The notes: generated by a model not told the origin, from the sequence alone. A stretch of 64,000 nt of DNA from Anaerostipes hominis (ex Lee et al. 2021) (GCF_002270485.1 NZ_NQOG01000010.1:1-64000); one strand, 5' to 3'. Shown: positions 8,030 through 17,808, counted from the stretch's first letter. Numbers and translations: made by a program.

Positions 8030-8797
8030 ATGAAAACAGTATTGCAAGTTCAAAATATGGAAAAATATTATGGAAACAAAGGAAATGTGACAAAGGCCGT
8101 GGACGGTATCAGCTTTGACGTGGAAAAGGGTGAATATATCGGTATTATGGGAGCTTCCGGAAGCGGAAAAACCACACTTCTAAACTGTATTTCCACAATC
8201 GACCGTGTAACATCAGGATACATTTATATCGACGGAATGGATGTTACAAAACTTAAAGGAAAACATCTTTCCAAGTTCCGGAGGGAACAGCTGGGATTTA
8301 TTTTTCAGGATTTCAACTTGCTGGATACACTGACTGCTTATGAAAATATAGCGCTGGCTCTGACAATTATGAAAACTCCGGCCAAAGAAATTGATGACAG
8401 GGTAAAATCAATCGCAGAAAAATTAATGATAACAAAAGAACTGTCCAAGTATCCGTATCAGCTTTCCGGAGGACAGAAGCAGAGAGTGGCAAGTGCAAGG
8501 GCTATGGTGACCGACCCGACCCTGATCCTGGCCGATGAGCCCACCGGAGCACTGGACAGCAAGTCTGCAAGAATGCTTTTAGACAGTATGGAAACTATGA
8601 ACGCGGAACTTCATGCCACGATTCTCATGGTAACTCACGATGCGTTTACGGCAAGCTACTGTAAGCGGATTCTGTTTATCAAGGACGGTAAGATTTTTAA
8701 TGAACTTGTGAGAGGCAGGGATTCCAGAAAAGAGTTTTTTGACCGCATCATTGAAGTGGTGACATTGCTTGGAGGTGACAGTACCAATGTATTCTAA
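8030..8797 (+). CDS. ABC transporter ATP-binding protein, BceA type
   Basis: A 255-aa MacB-like nucleotide-binding subunit. It shows Walker [10 protein letters not shown], a Q-loop in [10 protein letters not shown], the signature [15 protein letters not shown] and Walker [13 protein letters not shown]. It pairs with the permease gene, which starts inside its last 11 bases. With the two-component system at 5460-7135 it would form a Bce-type detoxification module, in which the transporter removes peptide antibiotics from lipid II-cycle targets and signals to the kinase. The substrate is not known. Confidence 0.93.
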   Translation: MKTVLQVQNMEKYYGNKGNVTKAVDGISFDVEKGEYIGIMGASGSGKTTLLNCISTIDRVTSGYIYIDGMDVTKLKGKHLSKFRREQLGFIFQDFNLLDTLTAYENIALALTIMKTPAKEIDDRVKSIAEKLMITKELSKYPYQLSGGQKQRVASARAMVTDPTLILADEPTGALDSKSARMLLDSMETMNAELHATILMVTHDAFTASYCKRILFIKDGKIFNELVRGRDSRKEFFDRIIEVVTLLGGDSTNVF

Positions 8798-10835
8798 ATT
8801 AGCATTTGGAAATGTAAAAAAGAGCATGAAAGATTTTACGGTATATTTTTTGACACTGACATTCGGTGTCTGCCTGTTTTATGTATTTAACTCTATTGGC
8901 AGTCAGGAAGCGATGCTTAAAATTAATGAGTCACAGAAAAGTATCATTGAAATGCTTCAGATGGCAATCAGTTCTTTATCTGTGTTTATTGCAGTGATTC
9001 TTGGATTTCTTGTGATCTATGCCAACAGGTTTTTGATCAAAAGGCGGAAGAAAGAGCTTGGACTTTACCTGTGTCTGGGAATGGATAAACGCCAGGTTTC
9101 TAAAGTACTGATCATTGAAACGTTGTTCATTGGAGTGTTTGCACTGGCAGCAGGACTTTTGGCCGGAGTATTTTTATCTCAGGGACTGGCTGCGGTAACT
9201 GCAAAAATGTTTATGGTAGAGATGAAGGAATTTACTTTTGTATTTTCCGGAGAAGCATTTATAAAGACGATCATTTATTTTGCAGTTATTTTTCTGATTG
9301 TTATGATCTTTAATACGTTCAGTATATCCAAGGTAAAGGTCATTGAACTTTTAACAGCGAACAAAAAAAATGAAGCTTTAAAAGTTAAGAAACTGGGAGT
9401 TTCTGTTGTATTGTTTTTGATTTCTGTGGTCTGCATCGGATTTGCATATCACTGTATCCGGGAAAACGGCATGATGCAGACAGACGATCAGTTCTGGATG
9501 AGTATTATATTTGGTACGATTGGGACATTTTTGTTTTTCCTGTCTCTTTCCGGATTCTTTTTAAGAATTTTGAAAACAAACAAGAAGTTTTATTACCGGA
9601 AGCTTAATATGTTTATTTTAAGACAGATCAATTCAAAGATTACTACAACCTTCGTGTCTATGACACTGCTCTGTCTGATGCTCTTAGTGGCAATCGGTGT
9701 ATTTTCTACCGGGGCCGGACTGGCAACGACAATGGGCAGAGATATGAAGAAGGCAACACCATATGATGTATCTTATGTTAAATACTTCCCGGAAGATGAA
9801 AAGAACTCTGAAGTAAAGACAGACATGAGAAAAGAGTTTAAGTCAAAAGGAATCGATATGAACAAATTTGTTGATAAATCATGTATGATTTCCACAAGGC
9901 TCTACGAAAAACTTAAATTTAAGATATTTTTAAACGGCCGTGATAAACTTGTAGATTATCCTAAAGGTGTAAAAGCATCGATGGAAAAGTCATCACCTGA
10001 AATTATAGGTTTATCAGACTACAATGAAGCAATGAGAAAGCAGGGGAAACAGACGATCAGTCTGAAGTCGGATGAATACGCAGTAAACTGTAATTTTGAA
10101 AATATGAGGAAGCTGTGGGAAGACGTATGTAAAGATAGGGTAGAGATCAAAATGGGCGGCAAAGCTCTAACTGCAAAAAGTTCTATGATCGACAGCACCT
10201 ATTATTCTGCATCTGCTCTGCCAATGGACATGGGAACTTTGATCGTTCCTGACGATGTTGCAAAAAAGATCCCTGTGCATACAGTTGTGTACAACTGTCA
10301 GTTAAAAGGCGATGCAGAAGAAAATACCCATAAACTAAGTAAACTTATGGAAAGTGTGTATCCGAATAAAACAATGGAGGAAAGAAATAAAGCGCCGTAT
10401 CACACAGCAATCTATAAGGTAGAGATGATCGAACAGAGCGCGGGACTGAGCACCGTGATTACCTACATTGCTATTTATATAGGAGCCGTCTTCCTGATTA
10501 CATGTGCTGCCGTTCTGGCACTGCAGCAGCTCAGTGAAAATTCAGATAACGTGGAAAGGTATAATCTGCTGAGAAAGATAGGAGCGGATGAACGAATGAT
10601 CAATCATGCAATGCTGGCACAGATTGTTATTTACTTCATGGTTCCGCTGAGCCTCGCTCTCGTACACTCCTATATCGGTGTGAAGGTTGCCAGCAATGTT
10701 ATCTCAACATTGGGAAATGTAAATGCTTTCAACGGCATACTGGCTTCGGGAGGCGCTATCCTTGTAATTTACGGAGGATATATGCTGGCAACATATCTTG
10801 GAAGCAAGGCTGTCATCAAGGATAAAAACAGATAA
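8787..10835 (+). CDS. ABC transporter permease, BceB type (FtsX family)
   Basis: A 682-aa permease starting [13 protein letters not shown], typical of BceB proteins. About ten membrane helices are expected. A large hydrophilic region at roughly residues 320-540 between helices 7 and 8 is the extracellular domain that gives Bce systems their specificity. Two FtsX domains flank it. The start at 8787 is chosen because GGAGGTGA at 8771-8778 lies at proper spacing; a TTG at 8769 falls before that site. The gene overlaps the ATPase gene by 11 bp and ends before the terminator at 10851. Confidence 0.92.
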   Translation: MYSKLAFGNVKKSMKDFTVYFLTLTFGVCLFYVFNSIGSQEAMLKINESQKSIIEMLQMAISSLSVFIAVILGFLVIYANRFLIKRRKKELGLYLCLGMDKRQVSKVLIIETLFIGVFALAAGLLAGVFLSQGLAAVTAKMFMVEMKEFTFVFSGEAFIKTIIYFAVIFLIVMIFNTFSISKVKVIELLTANKKNEALKVKKLGVSVVLFLISVVCIGFAYHCIRENGMMQTDDQFWMSIIFGTIGTFLFFLSLSGFFLRILKTNKKFYYRKLNMFILRQINSKITTTFVSMTLLCLMLLVAIGVFSTGAGLATTMGRDMKKATPYDVSYVKYFPEDEKNSEVKTDMRKEFKSKGIDMNKFVDKSCMISTRLYEKLKFKIFLNGRDKLVDYPKGVKASMEKSSPEIIGLSDYNEAMRKQGKQTISLKSDEYAVNCNFENMRKLWEDVCKDRVEIKMGGKALTAKSSMIDSTYYSASALPMDMGTLIVPDDVAKKIPVHTVVYNCQLKGDAEENTHKLSKLMESVYPNKTMEERNKAPYHTAIYKVEMIEQSAGLSTVITYIAIYIGAVFLITCAAVLALQQLSENSDNVERYNLLRKIGADERMINHAMLAQIVIYFMVPLSLALVHSYIGVKVASNVISTLGNVNAFNGILASGGAILVIYGGYMLATYLGSKAVIKDKNR

Positions 10836-10850
10836 ATACTTTATAATCAT

Positions 10851-10886
10851 AAAAAACAGCAGATTTTTATATATCTGCTGTTTTTT
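10851..10886. terminator. Terminator after the Bce transporter
   Basis: AAAAAACAGCAGAT (10851-10864) pairs with ATCTGCTGTTTTTT (10873-10886), a 14-bp stem with an 8-base loop. It has T-runs on both strands. Confidence 0.85.
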
Positions 10887-10925
10887 ATTTCTTAAAAGGA
10901 GCTTATCATGCTGGCCTTTGAAAAA

Positions 10926-10968
10926 TTTGAATGACTGAAAATGCATGATATTGATTGACTTTGAATGA
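10926..10968. promoter_or_regulatory. Repeated candidate operator of the fructose operon
   Basis: Three direct repeats of TTGAWTGA occur: TTGAATGA at 10927-10934, TTGATTGA at 10951-10958 and TTGAATGA at 10961-10968. They overlap and flank the -35 box of the promoter. DeoR-family repressors often bind such repeats, and a DeoR-type gene follows, so autoregulation is plausible. Confidence 0.4.
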
Positions 10969-10982
10969 AATGGTGCTATAAT
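10955..10982 (+). promoter_or_regulatory. Promoter of the fructose operon
   Basis: A -35 TTGACT (10955-10960) and a perfect -10 TATAAT (10977-10982) are separated by 16 bp. The first gene starts at 11004 after AGAGGTG. Confidence 0.75.
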
Positions 10983-11003
10983 AAAAGAAAAAGAGGTGAT
11001 TTC

Positions 11004-11750
11004 ATGCTGCCAGATGAACGGTTTCGGAGGATTTTAGAGATAATACGGAAAAACCAGTCAGTCACAGTGCAGGAACTGGTAAAACAGATCGGGATATCTG
11101 AGTCAACGGTCCGAAGAGACCTGGCGGCTCTGGATAAAAAAGGTCTGCTTCATAAGGTTCACGGAGGAGCCACTTCTATTGATGCAGGATTTGGCGTAGA
11201 AGAAACAGTTGCGAAGAAATCTTTGAAAAATGTGGATGAAAAACGCCGGATCGCACAATACTGTGCAGAGATCATCAGGCCGGACGACTTTATTTATCTG
11301 GATGCCGGAACAACCACAGAGATGATGATTGATTTTCTTACAGAGAAAAAAGCCTCTTATGTCACCAATGGAATTATGCATGCAAAAAAACTCATGGACA
11401 ATGGTTTTAGGGTATATTTGATCGGAGGAGAACTTCGTGCGGTAACTGAAGCGGTAGTCGGAGAAGAAGCTTTGGAAAGTCTTAGAAAGTATAACTTTAC
11501 GAAAGGATTTTTTGGAATCAACGGGATTTCGAAAAAAACCGGTTTTACAACACCGGATGTAACCGAAGCATTGGTAAAAAAAACAGCTCTTAGTCATTGT
11601 CTGGATGCCTATATCTTAGCGGATGAATCTAAATTTGGCAGGATTTCGGCAGTCTGCGTGGCCGAGCTGGATCAGGCAGTCATAGTCACAGGGAAACTTA
11701 AGGAACCAAGCTTTTTAAAATATGCAGCTATCAAGGAGGTATTAGAATGA
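11004..11750 (+). CDS. fruR: DeoR-family transcriptional repressor, FruR type
   Basis: A 248-aa regulator. The N-terminal winged helix contains SVTVQELVKQIGISESTVRRDLAALDKKG, here described from about residue 20. The DeoR C-terminal sugar-phosphate sensor shows DAGTTTEMM, TNGIMHAKKL and KGFFGINGISKKTGFTTPDV. The start follows AGAGGTG at the right distance; an upstream in-frame ATG at 10965 overlaps the promoter. The four-base overlap with the fruK gene and the fruA gene beyond it give the standard fruRKA operon. Its likely effector is fructose 1-phosphate. Confidence 0.92.
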   Translation: MLPDERFRRILEIIRKNQSVTVQELVKQIGISESTVRRDLAALDKKGLLHKVHGGATSIDAGFGVEETVAKKSLKNVDEKRRIAQYCAEIIRPDDFIYLDAGTTTEMMIDFLTEKKASYVTNGIMHAKKLMDNGFRVYLIGGELRAVTEAVVGEEALESLRKYNFTKGFFGINGISKKTGFTTPDVTEALVKKTALSHCLDAYILADESKFGRISAVCVAELDQAVIVTGKLKEPSFLKYAAIKEVLE

Positions 11751-12649
11751 TTTACACAGTAACATTTAATCCGGCAATCGATTATGTCATCAAGGTGGAT
11801 GATCTCACTCTTGGGAAGGTAAATCGGACCAAAAAGGAAGATATGTACTGCGGCGGTAAAGGGATCAATGTATCAAATGTACTTGCCAATTTAGGAATCG
11901 ACAGTGTGGGATTCGGATTTATTGCAGGTTTTACGGGAGATGCCATTGAGACAGGGGCAAAACAGCTGGGATTTAAGCCGGACTTTATCCGCCTCAGAGA
12001 AGGCATGACAAGGATCAACGTCAAGATCAAGTCAAATGAGGAGAGCGAAATCAATGGGCAGGGACCGGATATCCATGAAGATGAGCTGGAAATGATGTAT
12101 CAGAAGCTGGATACATTAAAAGACGGAGATATTCTGGTCTTGGCCGGAAGTATTCCGAACACTCTTCCTGAAGATGTATATGAAAAGATTATGGAAAGGC
12201 TTCAGGGCAGAAAGATCCAAATTGTCGTGGATGCTACAAAAGATCTGTTATTAAACGTTCTGAAATACCATCCGTTCCTGATCAAACCGAATAATCATGA
12301 ACTGGGAGAAATGTTCGGGGTAGAACTGAAGAATAATGAAGAGATCATTGAGTATGGAAAGAAGCTTCAGGAGAAGGGTGCGAGAAATGTACTGATCTCC
12401 ATGGCGGGAGACGGAGCGATCCTGATCACGGAAAAGGGTGATGTGCACATCTCACCTTGTCCAAAAGGAGAAGTGAAGAACTCAGTGGGAGCAGGGGATT
12501 CCATGGTTGCAGGCTTCCTGACCGGTTATCTGAAAAACGGAGATTATGAAGAGGCCTTAAAGATGGGGATCGCAACAGGAAGCGCCAGCGCATTTTCTGA
12601 GGATCTTGCAACAAAAGAAAAGATCATGGAATTATATGAGCAATTATAA
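11747..12649 (+). CDS. fruK: 1-phosphofructokinase
   Basis: PfkB-family kinase of 300 aa that phosphorylates fructose 1-phosphate to fructose 1,6-bisphosphate. It begins MIYTVTFNPAIDYVIKVDDL, carries the first PfkB signature around GGKGINVSNVLANLGI, and has the second around NSVGAGDSMVAGFLTGYL with the catalytic Asp in GAGDS. It sits between the repressor and the PTS transporter that makes its substrate. The start overlaps the fruR stop by four bases. Confidence 0.94.
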   Translation: MIYTVTFNPAIDYVIKVDDLTLGKVNRTKKEDMYCGGKGINVSNVLANLGIDSVGFGFIAGFTGDAIETGAKQLGFKPDFIRLREGMTRINVKIKSNEESEINGQGPDIHEDELEMMYQKLDTLKDGDILVLAGSIPNTLPEDVYEKIMERLQGRKIQIVVDATKDLLLNVLKYHPFLIKPNNHELGEMFGVELKNNEEIIEYGKKLQEKGARNVLISMAGDGAILITEKGDVHISPCPKGEVKNSVGAGDSMVAGFLTGYLKNGDYEEALKMGIATGSASAFSEDLATKEKIMELYEQL

Positions 12650-12714
12650 TTGACTTTCTGCTGACTGATATATGACTTAATGTGTGAGGGATATTGATGA
12701 AAAGGAGTGATTAC

Positions 12715-14673
12715 ATGCGTATTACAGAATTATTGAAGACAGAAGGGATCGAACTTGGGGTTTCGGTCGACTCAAAAGAGGATGCCATAGACCGTCTGAC
12801 CGGACTTATGGATAAGACAGGCAATCTATCTGACAGGGAAGAGTATAAAAAAGGGATCCTCGCAAGAGAGGAAATGAGCACCACCGGGATCGGAGGAGGA
12901 ATCGCCATTCCCCATTCAAAGAACGCAGCAGTAAAAAAAGCAGGTCTTGCGGCTATGACAGTGCCGGACGGAGTTGACTACGACTCTATGGACGGGGAAC
13001 CTACCAAGGTATTTTTTATGATCGCCGCCCCGGCAGAGGGAAGTGATGTACACTTGGAGGCTCTTGCAAGACTTTCAACGATTTTAATGGATCCGGCATT
13101 TCTGGACAAATTGATTAATGCCAGCACAAAGGAAGAGTTTTTAAAGTATATCGACGAGAAGGAGACGGCAAAGTTTCCTGAAGAGGCAAAAGAAGATAAG
13201 GCGGAGCCTGATGTCCGGGAAGAGAAAAAGGACGGGTTCAGGGTATTGGCGGTCACTGCCTGCCCGACAGGTATCGCACATACATTTATGGCCGCAGAAG
13301 CATTGGAAAACAAGGCCAAGGAAATGGGCATTGCCTTAAAGGCCGAGACAAACGGCTCCGGCGGGGCAAAGAATGTTCTCACAAAGGAAGAGATCGAGCA
13401 CTGCGACGGTATCATCGTTGCGGCGGATAAAAATGTAGAGATGGCACGTTTTGACGGAAAACAGGTGCTTCAGACAAAGGTCGCTGACGGCATCCATAAG
13501 CCGGAAGAACTGATCCAGACCATCCTCGATGAAAAAGCCCCTGTCTACCACCACAGCGGAGCCGCTGAGGGTGATACAGCCAACGAAGAGGGAGAAGGCA
13601 TCGGAAGAACCATTTATAAGCATCTGATGAACGGTGTGTCCCATATGCTTCCCTTTGTTATCGGCGGAGGTATCCTGATCGCACTGGCATTCCTATTTGA
13701 TAACCAGGCCATTGATCCAAACAACTTCGGAAAGAACACGGAGCTCGCGGCGGTCTTAAAGACCATCGGTGAGCAGGCATTCGGATTCATGCTGCCTGTA
13801 CTGGCCGGCTTCATCGCCATGAGCATTGCGGACCGCCCGGGATTAGCGGTAGGTTTTGTGGGCGGCGCACTGGCCAATGCCGGCTATACCTTTGGCAATG
13901 TAATGAATTTTGCAGAGGCAAAACCGGTAAGCTCAGGTTTCCTCGGTGCACTGCTGGCAGGTTTCCTGGCCGGATATATTGTTGTCCTGTTAAAGAAGAT
14001 CTTTAATAAGCTTCCAAACGCTCTGGAAGGGCTTAAGCCGATCCTCCTCTATCCTGTGTGCGGGATTTTAGTGATGGGTGTTGTGATGATCGCTATCAAC
14101 CCGATCATGGGAGCCATCAATACGGGCCTTAACAACTTCTTATCCTCCATGAGCGGCACAAGTTCTATTTTATTAGGGGCAGTGCTGGGCGGAATGATGT
14201 CTGTGGATATGGGCGGACCGTTTAACAAAGCGGCCTATGTGTTCGGAACAGCACAGCTTACGGTTGCAAATGCGGGACCGGAACAGTATGCGATCATGGC
14301 AGCAGTCATGGCCGGAGGTATGGTTCCTCCATTGGCCATCGCACTGTGCACCACATTCTTTAAAAACCGCTTTACAGAGAGTGAGCGCAAATCAGGTATT
14401 GTCAACTACGTCATGGGGTTGTCCTTCATCACAGAGGGAGCGATTCCATTTGCGGCTGGGGATCCGATCCATATCCTGCCTCCGTGTATCATAGGATCTG
14501 CGGCAGCAGGAGCATTGTCTATGGCATTTAAGTGTGGGCTTCCGGCACCTCACGGCGGACTGTTTGTTTTAGGCGTTGTAACAAATCGCTGGATGTATCT
14601 GGCCGCAGTAGCCATCGGGGCCGTGATCGGTATGCTGATTATGTCCGTCACAAGAAAACCACTCAACAAATAA
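12715..14673 (+). CDS. fruA: Fructose PTS transporter subunit EIIABC
   Basis: A 652-aa fused PTS permease that imports fructose as fructose 1-phosphate. Domain EIIA (about 1-150) carries the phosphorylated His67 in GIAIPHSK. Domain EIIB (about 174-275) carries Cys183 in VTACPTGIAHTFMAAEAL. Domain EIIC (about 300-650) has eight or more membrane helices and GGMMSVDMGGPFNKAAY. The start at 12715 follows AAAGGAGTGA at 12701-12710; the TTG and ATG at 12694 and 12697 lie before that site. It is the last gene of fruRKA and ends before the terminator at 14729. Confidence 0.95.
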   Translation: MRITELLKTEGIELGVSVDSKEDAIDRLTGLMDKTGNLSDREEYKKGILAREEMSTTGIGGGIAIPHSKNAAVKKAGLAAMTVPDGVDYDSMDGEPTKVFFMIAAPAEGSDVHLEALARLSTILMDPAFLDKLINASTKEEFLKYIDEKETAKFPEEAKEDKAEPDVREEKKDGFRVLAVTACPTGIAHTFMAAEALENKAKEMGIALKAETNGSGGAKNVLTKEEIEHCDGIIVAADKNVEMARFDGKQVLQTKVADGIHKPEELIQTILDEKAPVYHHSGAAEGDTANEEGEGIGRTIYKHLMNGVSHMLPFVIGGGILIALAFLFDNQAIDPNNFGKNTELAAVLKTIGEQAFGFMLPVLAGFIAMSIADRPGLAVGFVGGALANAGYTFGNVMNFAEAKPVSSGFLGALLAGFLAGYIVVLLKKIFNKLPNALEGLKPILLYPVCGILVMGVVMIAINPIMGAINTGLNNFLSSMSGTSSILLGAVLGGMMSVDMGGPFNKAAYVFGTAQLTVANAGPEQYAIMAAVMAGGMVPPLAIALCTTFFKNRFTESERKSGIVNYVMGLSFITEGAIPFAAGDPIHILPPCIIGSAAAGALSMAFKCGLPAPHGGLFVLGVVTNRWMYLAAVAIGAVIGMLIMSVTRKPLNK

Positions 14674-14728
14674 AAGGTCCTGTATTGCGGCAATACCGCT
14701 AAAGCAGGTTTATAATTTAGAGACTGCG

Positions 14729-14775
14729 AAAAGAGCAAGGTATGTATAAAACCATATACCCTGCTCTTTTTGTTT
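14729..14775 (+). terminator. Terminator of the fructose operon
   Basis: AAAAGAGCA (14729-14737) pairs with TGCTCTTTT (14762-14770). An inner stem (GGTATG with CATATACC) closes an A-rich loop. A T-rich tail follows. Confidence 0.8.
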
Positions 14776-14779
14776 CATT

Positions 14780-14822
14780 TTTTGTGAAAGAAAATGTACG
14801 GGTGACATTTCTTTTCACAAAA
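14780..14822. promoter_or_regulatory. Long inverted repeat upstream of the PRD regulator
   Basis: TTTTGTGAAAGAAAATGT at 14780-14797 and its near-perfect inverse ACATTTCTTTTCACAAAA at 14805-14822 (16 of 18 positions pair) flank a 7-base spacer. It lies about 40 bp before a -10-like TATACT (14863-14868). It is a good candidate for the binding site of the downstream MtlR-type activator. Confidence 0.55.
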
Positions 14823-14892
14823 GATGAAATACCTCAAACTGTTTTTAAAAGGGTTGGAATGATATACTCAAAACATAGATGAGGTGATGAAT

Positions 14893-16974
14893 ATGAACAA
14901 GAGATCTCGGGTAATCTTATCTACTCTGATTCAGAAAAAAGAATATGGGCAGGCGGCATATATGAAAGAGCTTGCGGAGCAGTTCAAAGTATCCACAAGG
15001 ACCATCAGGAATGATTTGGAGCAGATTAATGAATTTCTAAATAAGAACAAACTATCCGGCGTAAGTCTCGGAAAACAGGGAGTCATTGAGACAGGAAAAG
15101 ACATGGAAAGAGCCAGGCAGTACCTTTTCCAAGATGACTTTTACTCCTATAAGCTGGAGAAACATGAAAGAAAGATGTTTATGGCAACTTTATTAATCTG
15201 TGAAAGGGACTATCGGACCCTTTCGAATCTGGCGGACTGCATGTATGTGAGCCGGTCCACAGTGGTCCAGGACCTGGACGGACTGAAGGCATTTTTTAAG
15301 AAACATAAGCTGTATGTTGTTTCCCATTCCAACAAAGGATTGATACTGGAAGGTGAGGAAAAAAATAAAAGGCTGCTGTTGTTATCCATGATAAAGAGCA
15401 ACGAATCTGTCTACCGGGAGGCACCGGTCTTTGAGAGGCTCATCCGTTCTCTGAAAGAAGAGTGCCGGGTGGACATGGAAGATCTGAAGACTATGGAAAA
15501 GGTGATTAATCTGGCGGAACATTTCTCAGGAAGGTTTCTCACAGATACCTCTTTTACAAACCTGAAATACTTCCTGGTGTTAAGCCTGTACCGCATGAGA
15601 CTAAAAAAGTATGCGGAGCAGGACAGCAAGAAGAACAGCAAATACGAGATGGCTGGTTACATCTTAAAACAGCTCAGTGATTTTGCAGGGATTGAGGTTA
15701 TGGAGGAGGAGATTAAGTTTCTCGGCAGAATATTAAATGAGATGCGTTATATCAAAAAAACGACCAGCAACCAGGAAATCGTAAAGATGCAGGTGATCAC
15801 AAGAACCTTCATTGAACATGTGTCCATTGACATCGACCTGAATTTACAGGGGGATTATATTTTCTATGAAAATCTGATCAACCATCTGGAATCCATGTTT
15901 TCATCGGCTATCCAGGATAACACGGTAAATTCAGTTGTGACAGAAGTATTGGAGCGTTATCCGAAGATTCAGGAAGCAGTGCAGAATAACGTATCTGTTT
16001 TGGAAGAATATATCGGACGGAAGCTGAATGAGGTGGAAATCTCGTACATTGTAGTGCATATCTGTGCTGCCATGGAACGGAACAAAAACTCTACGGAGCG
16101 TTATTCCGTGATCCTTGTGTGCAACGGCGGCATCGGAACATCCCAGCTTCTGCTGGCCAGGCTGAAGAAGTATTTTAATTTCGACGTGGCGGACATCATA
16201 CCGGCACATGACCTGAAAAACGCAGACATAAACGAGGCGGATGTGATCCTTTCCACAGTAGCGCTGGATACCGATATGGAATACATCCAAGTGGACCCGT
16301 TGTTAAATGATGAGGACTGTATCAATGTGGGAAAAAAGCTTTCACGGCTGAAGGGAAGCCATAAAGCCATCAGCAGGCCAAAGGTAAAAGAGAAGCCGGA
16401 GGCTGTGCACATGAAGCGGATCAAGGAGATCCTTGCCGCGGATACGCCCCCGGAACAGATGGTATTTCAAATTGAAGAGGTTGTAAATGAGTTTTGCCAC
16501 AAGGAAGTGAGCATGCCGCTTTTAGCTATGCTTCCCAGCGAGGCAGTCAGGTTAAATGTAAGCTGTGAAAGCTGGCAGGAAGCTGTCAGGCAGTCTGCGC
16601 AGTATCTTCTTAGAAACGGCTGCATCGAGGAGCGGTATATAAGCTCTATGATTGAGAACGTGGAAAAGAACGGCCCTTATATTCTGGTGGCGCCGGGCTT
16701 CGCCCTTCCCCATGAAGCCTTAAATGCGGGGGCTAAGAAGGTGGGTATGAGCCTGATCAGACTGGCAGAGCCGGTAGTGTTCGGCAAGCCTGAATTTGAC
16801 CCGGTTGAATGGGTCTGCTGTTTAAGTGCTATCAACAAGGAAACCCACTTAAAGGCTATGTTCCATCTGGTGAACCTGTTCCATAACCAGAAGTTCAGAG
16901 ATGAGATACGGGATGCAGGGAGCGGGGAAGAAGTCTATAACGCGATCAAACGATATGAATATGAAATGAGGTAA
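14893..16974 (+). CDS. PRD-containing transcriptional activator, MtlR/BglG type
   Basis: A 693-aa regulator. An N-terminal helix-turn-helix (residues about 1-65, KVSTRTIRNDLEQINEFL) and a second helical DNA-binding region (about 85-150) precede two PTS regulation domains (about 185-390). A GatB-like EIIB domain has Cys410 in VCNGGIGTSQ, and a C-terminal EIIA-like domain has His607 in APGFALPHEA. Such proteins activate PTS operons in response to phosphorylation by HPr and the cognate EII. The start follows GAGGTGAT at 14881-14888. The EIIA gene begins 6 bp after its stop, so it probably heads the operon it controls. Confidence 0.9.
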   Translation: MNKRSRVILSTLIQKKEYGQAAYMKELAEQFKVSTRTIRNDLEQINEFLNKNKLSGVSLGKQGVIETGKDMERARQYLFQDDFYSYKLEKHERKMFMATLLICERDYRTLSNLADCMYVSRSTVVQDLDGLKAFFKKHKLYVVSHSNKGLILEGEEKNKRLLLLSMIKSNESVYREAPVFERLIRSLKEECRVDMEDLKTMEKVINLAEHFSGRFLTDTSFTNLKYFLVLSLYRMRLKKYAEQDSKKNSKYEMAGYILKQLSDFAGIEVMEEEIKFLGRILNEMRYIKKTTSNQEIVKMQVITRTFIEHVSIDIDLNLQGDYIFYENLINHLESMFSSAIQDNTVNSVVTEVLERYPKIQEAVQNNVSVLEEYIGRKLNEVEISYIVVHICAAMERNKNSTERYSVILVCNGGIGTSQLLLARLKKYFNFDVADIIPAHDLKNADINEADVILSTVALDTDMEYIQVDPLLNDEDCINVGKKLSRLKGSHKAISRPKVKEKPEAVHMKRIKEILAADTPPEQMVFQIEEVVNEFCHKEVSMPLLAMLPSEAVRLNVSCESWQEAVRQSAQYLLRNGCIEERYISSMIENVEKNGPYILVAPGFALPHEALNAGAKKVGMSLIRLAEPVVFGKPEFDPVEWVCCLSAINKETHLKAMFHLVNLFHNQKFRDEIRDAGSGEEVYNAIKRYEYEMR

Positions 16975-16980
16975 TTCAAC

Positions 16981-17451
16981 ATGATTTGGGAAGATTTAAA
17001 AGAAGAACTGGTGCTCACAGGCCTGGATGCCGAAAGCTCCGGGGAAGTCTTTGAACGTCTGGGTAAGACATTGATAAAAGAAGGCTATTGTAAGGATTCC
17101 TATATTGACGCTCTGAAGGCAAGAGAAAAGGATTTTCCTACAGGAGTTAATATGGCAGGAATCGGGATCGCCATACCGCATACGGACAAAAGCCATGTGC
17201 ATAAGGGCGCTGTGGCTATCGGAGTGTTAAAAAAGCCTGTGAAGTTTTATCAGATGGGCACCACAGATGAAGTTGTCATGGCAAGGCTCATCTTTATGCT
17301 CGCCGTGGACGATCCAGAGGAACATCTCGTATTTTTACAAAAAATACTGCAGGTACTGCAGGATCCAGAGACATTGAGAGGGTTGACTGAATGCAAGGCG
17401 AAACAGGACGTGATCCAAATAATTAAAGACAAAGAACAGTCACTTTCCTAA
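16981..17451 (+). CDS. PTS EIIA component, galactitol/fructose type
   Basis: A 156-aa free-standing EIIA that passes phosphate from HPr to EIIB. His67 in AGIGIAIPHTDKSH is the phosphorylated residue. It belongs to the PTS_EIIA_2 family used by galactitol-type permeases. The genes for EIIB and EIIC follow at 27-bp spacings, so the three make one transporter. A stem after the stop (CTTTCCTAAACAGGGAAAACCG) is too weak to call a terminator. Confidence 0.92.
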   Translation: MIWEDLKEELVLTGLDAESSGEVFERLGKTLIKEGYCKDSYIDALKAREKDFPTGVNMAGIGIAIPHTDKSHVHKGAVAIGVLKKPVKFYQMGTTDEVVMARLIFMLAVDDPEEHLVFLQKILQVLQDPETLRGLTECKAKQDVIQIIKDKEQSLS

Positions 17452-17478
17452 ACAGGGAAAACCGAAAGGAGATATATT

Positions 17479-17781
17479 ATGTCAGTTGTAAATATTTTAT
17501 CCGTTTGCGGATCAGGAACCGTAACTTCATCCATGGTAGCAGCAAAGCTGAAAGAAAAATTAGGAGAGAGAGGATACTCTGTATCCACCACGGAGGCAAG
17601 ACCTACCGAGGCTTTAAATTTAGCACAGTCAGGTAGATTTCATATCCTTGCCCATACCAGTCCGCTTCCGGACGGGGATTACGGCATCCCGACAGTCAAT
17701 GCTTTCGCATGCATTACCGGTATGGGAGAGGAGGAATTTTTTGATCAGATTGTGGAGGCACTGAAGTCTGTCGGAAAGTAA
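17479..17781 (+). CDS. PTS EIIB component, galactitol type
   Basis: A 100-aa EIIB of the GatB family. Cys10 in ILSVCGSGTVTSSMVAAKL is the phosphocysteine that donates phosphate to the incoming sugar alcohol. A clear ribosome binding site (GAAAGGAG) precedes it. GatB relatives serve galactitol, arabitol, ribitol and related polyols, so the family alone does not give the substrate. Confidence 0.92.
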   Translation: MSVVNILSVCGSGTVTSSMVAAKLKEKLGERGYSVSTTEARPTEALNLAQSGRFHILAHTSPLPDGDYGIPTVNAFACITGMGEEEFFDQIVEALKSVGK

Positions 17782-17808
17782 AAAGAGAGTAAAACGGAGG
17801 AAATACAT

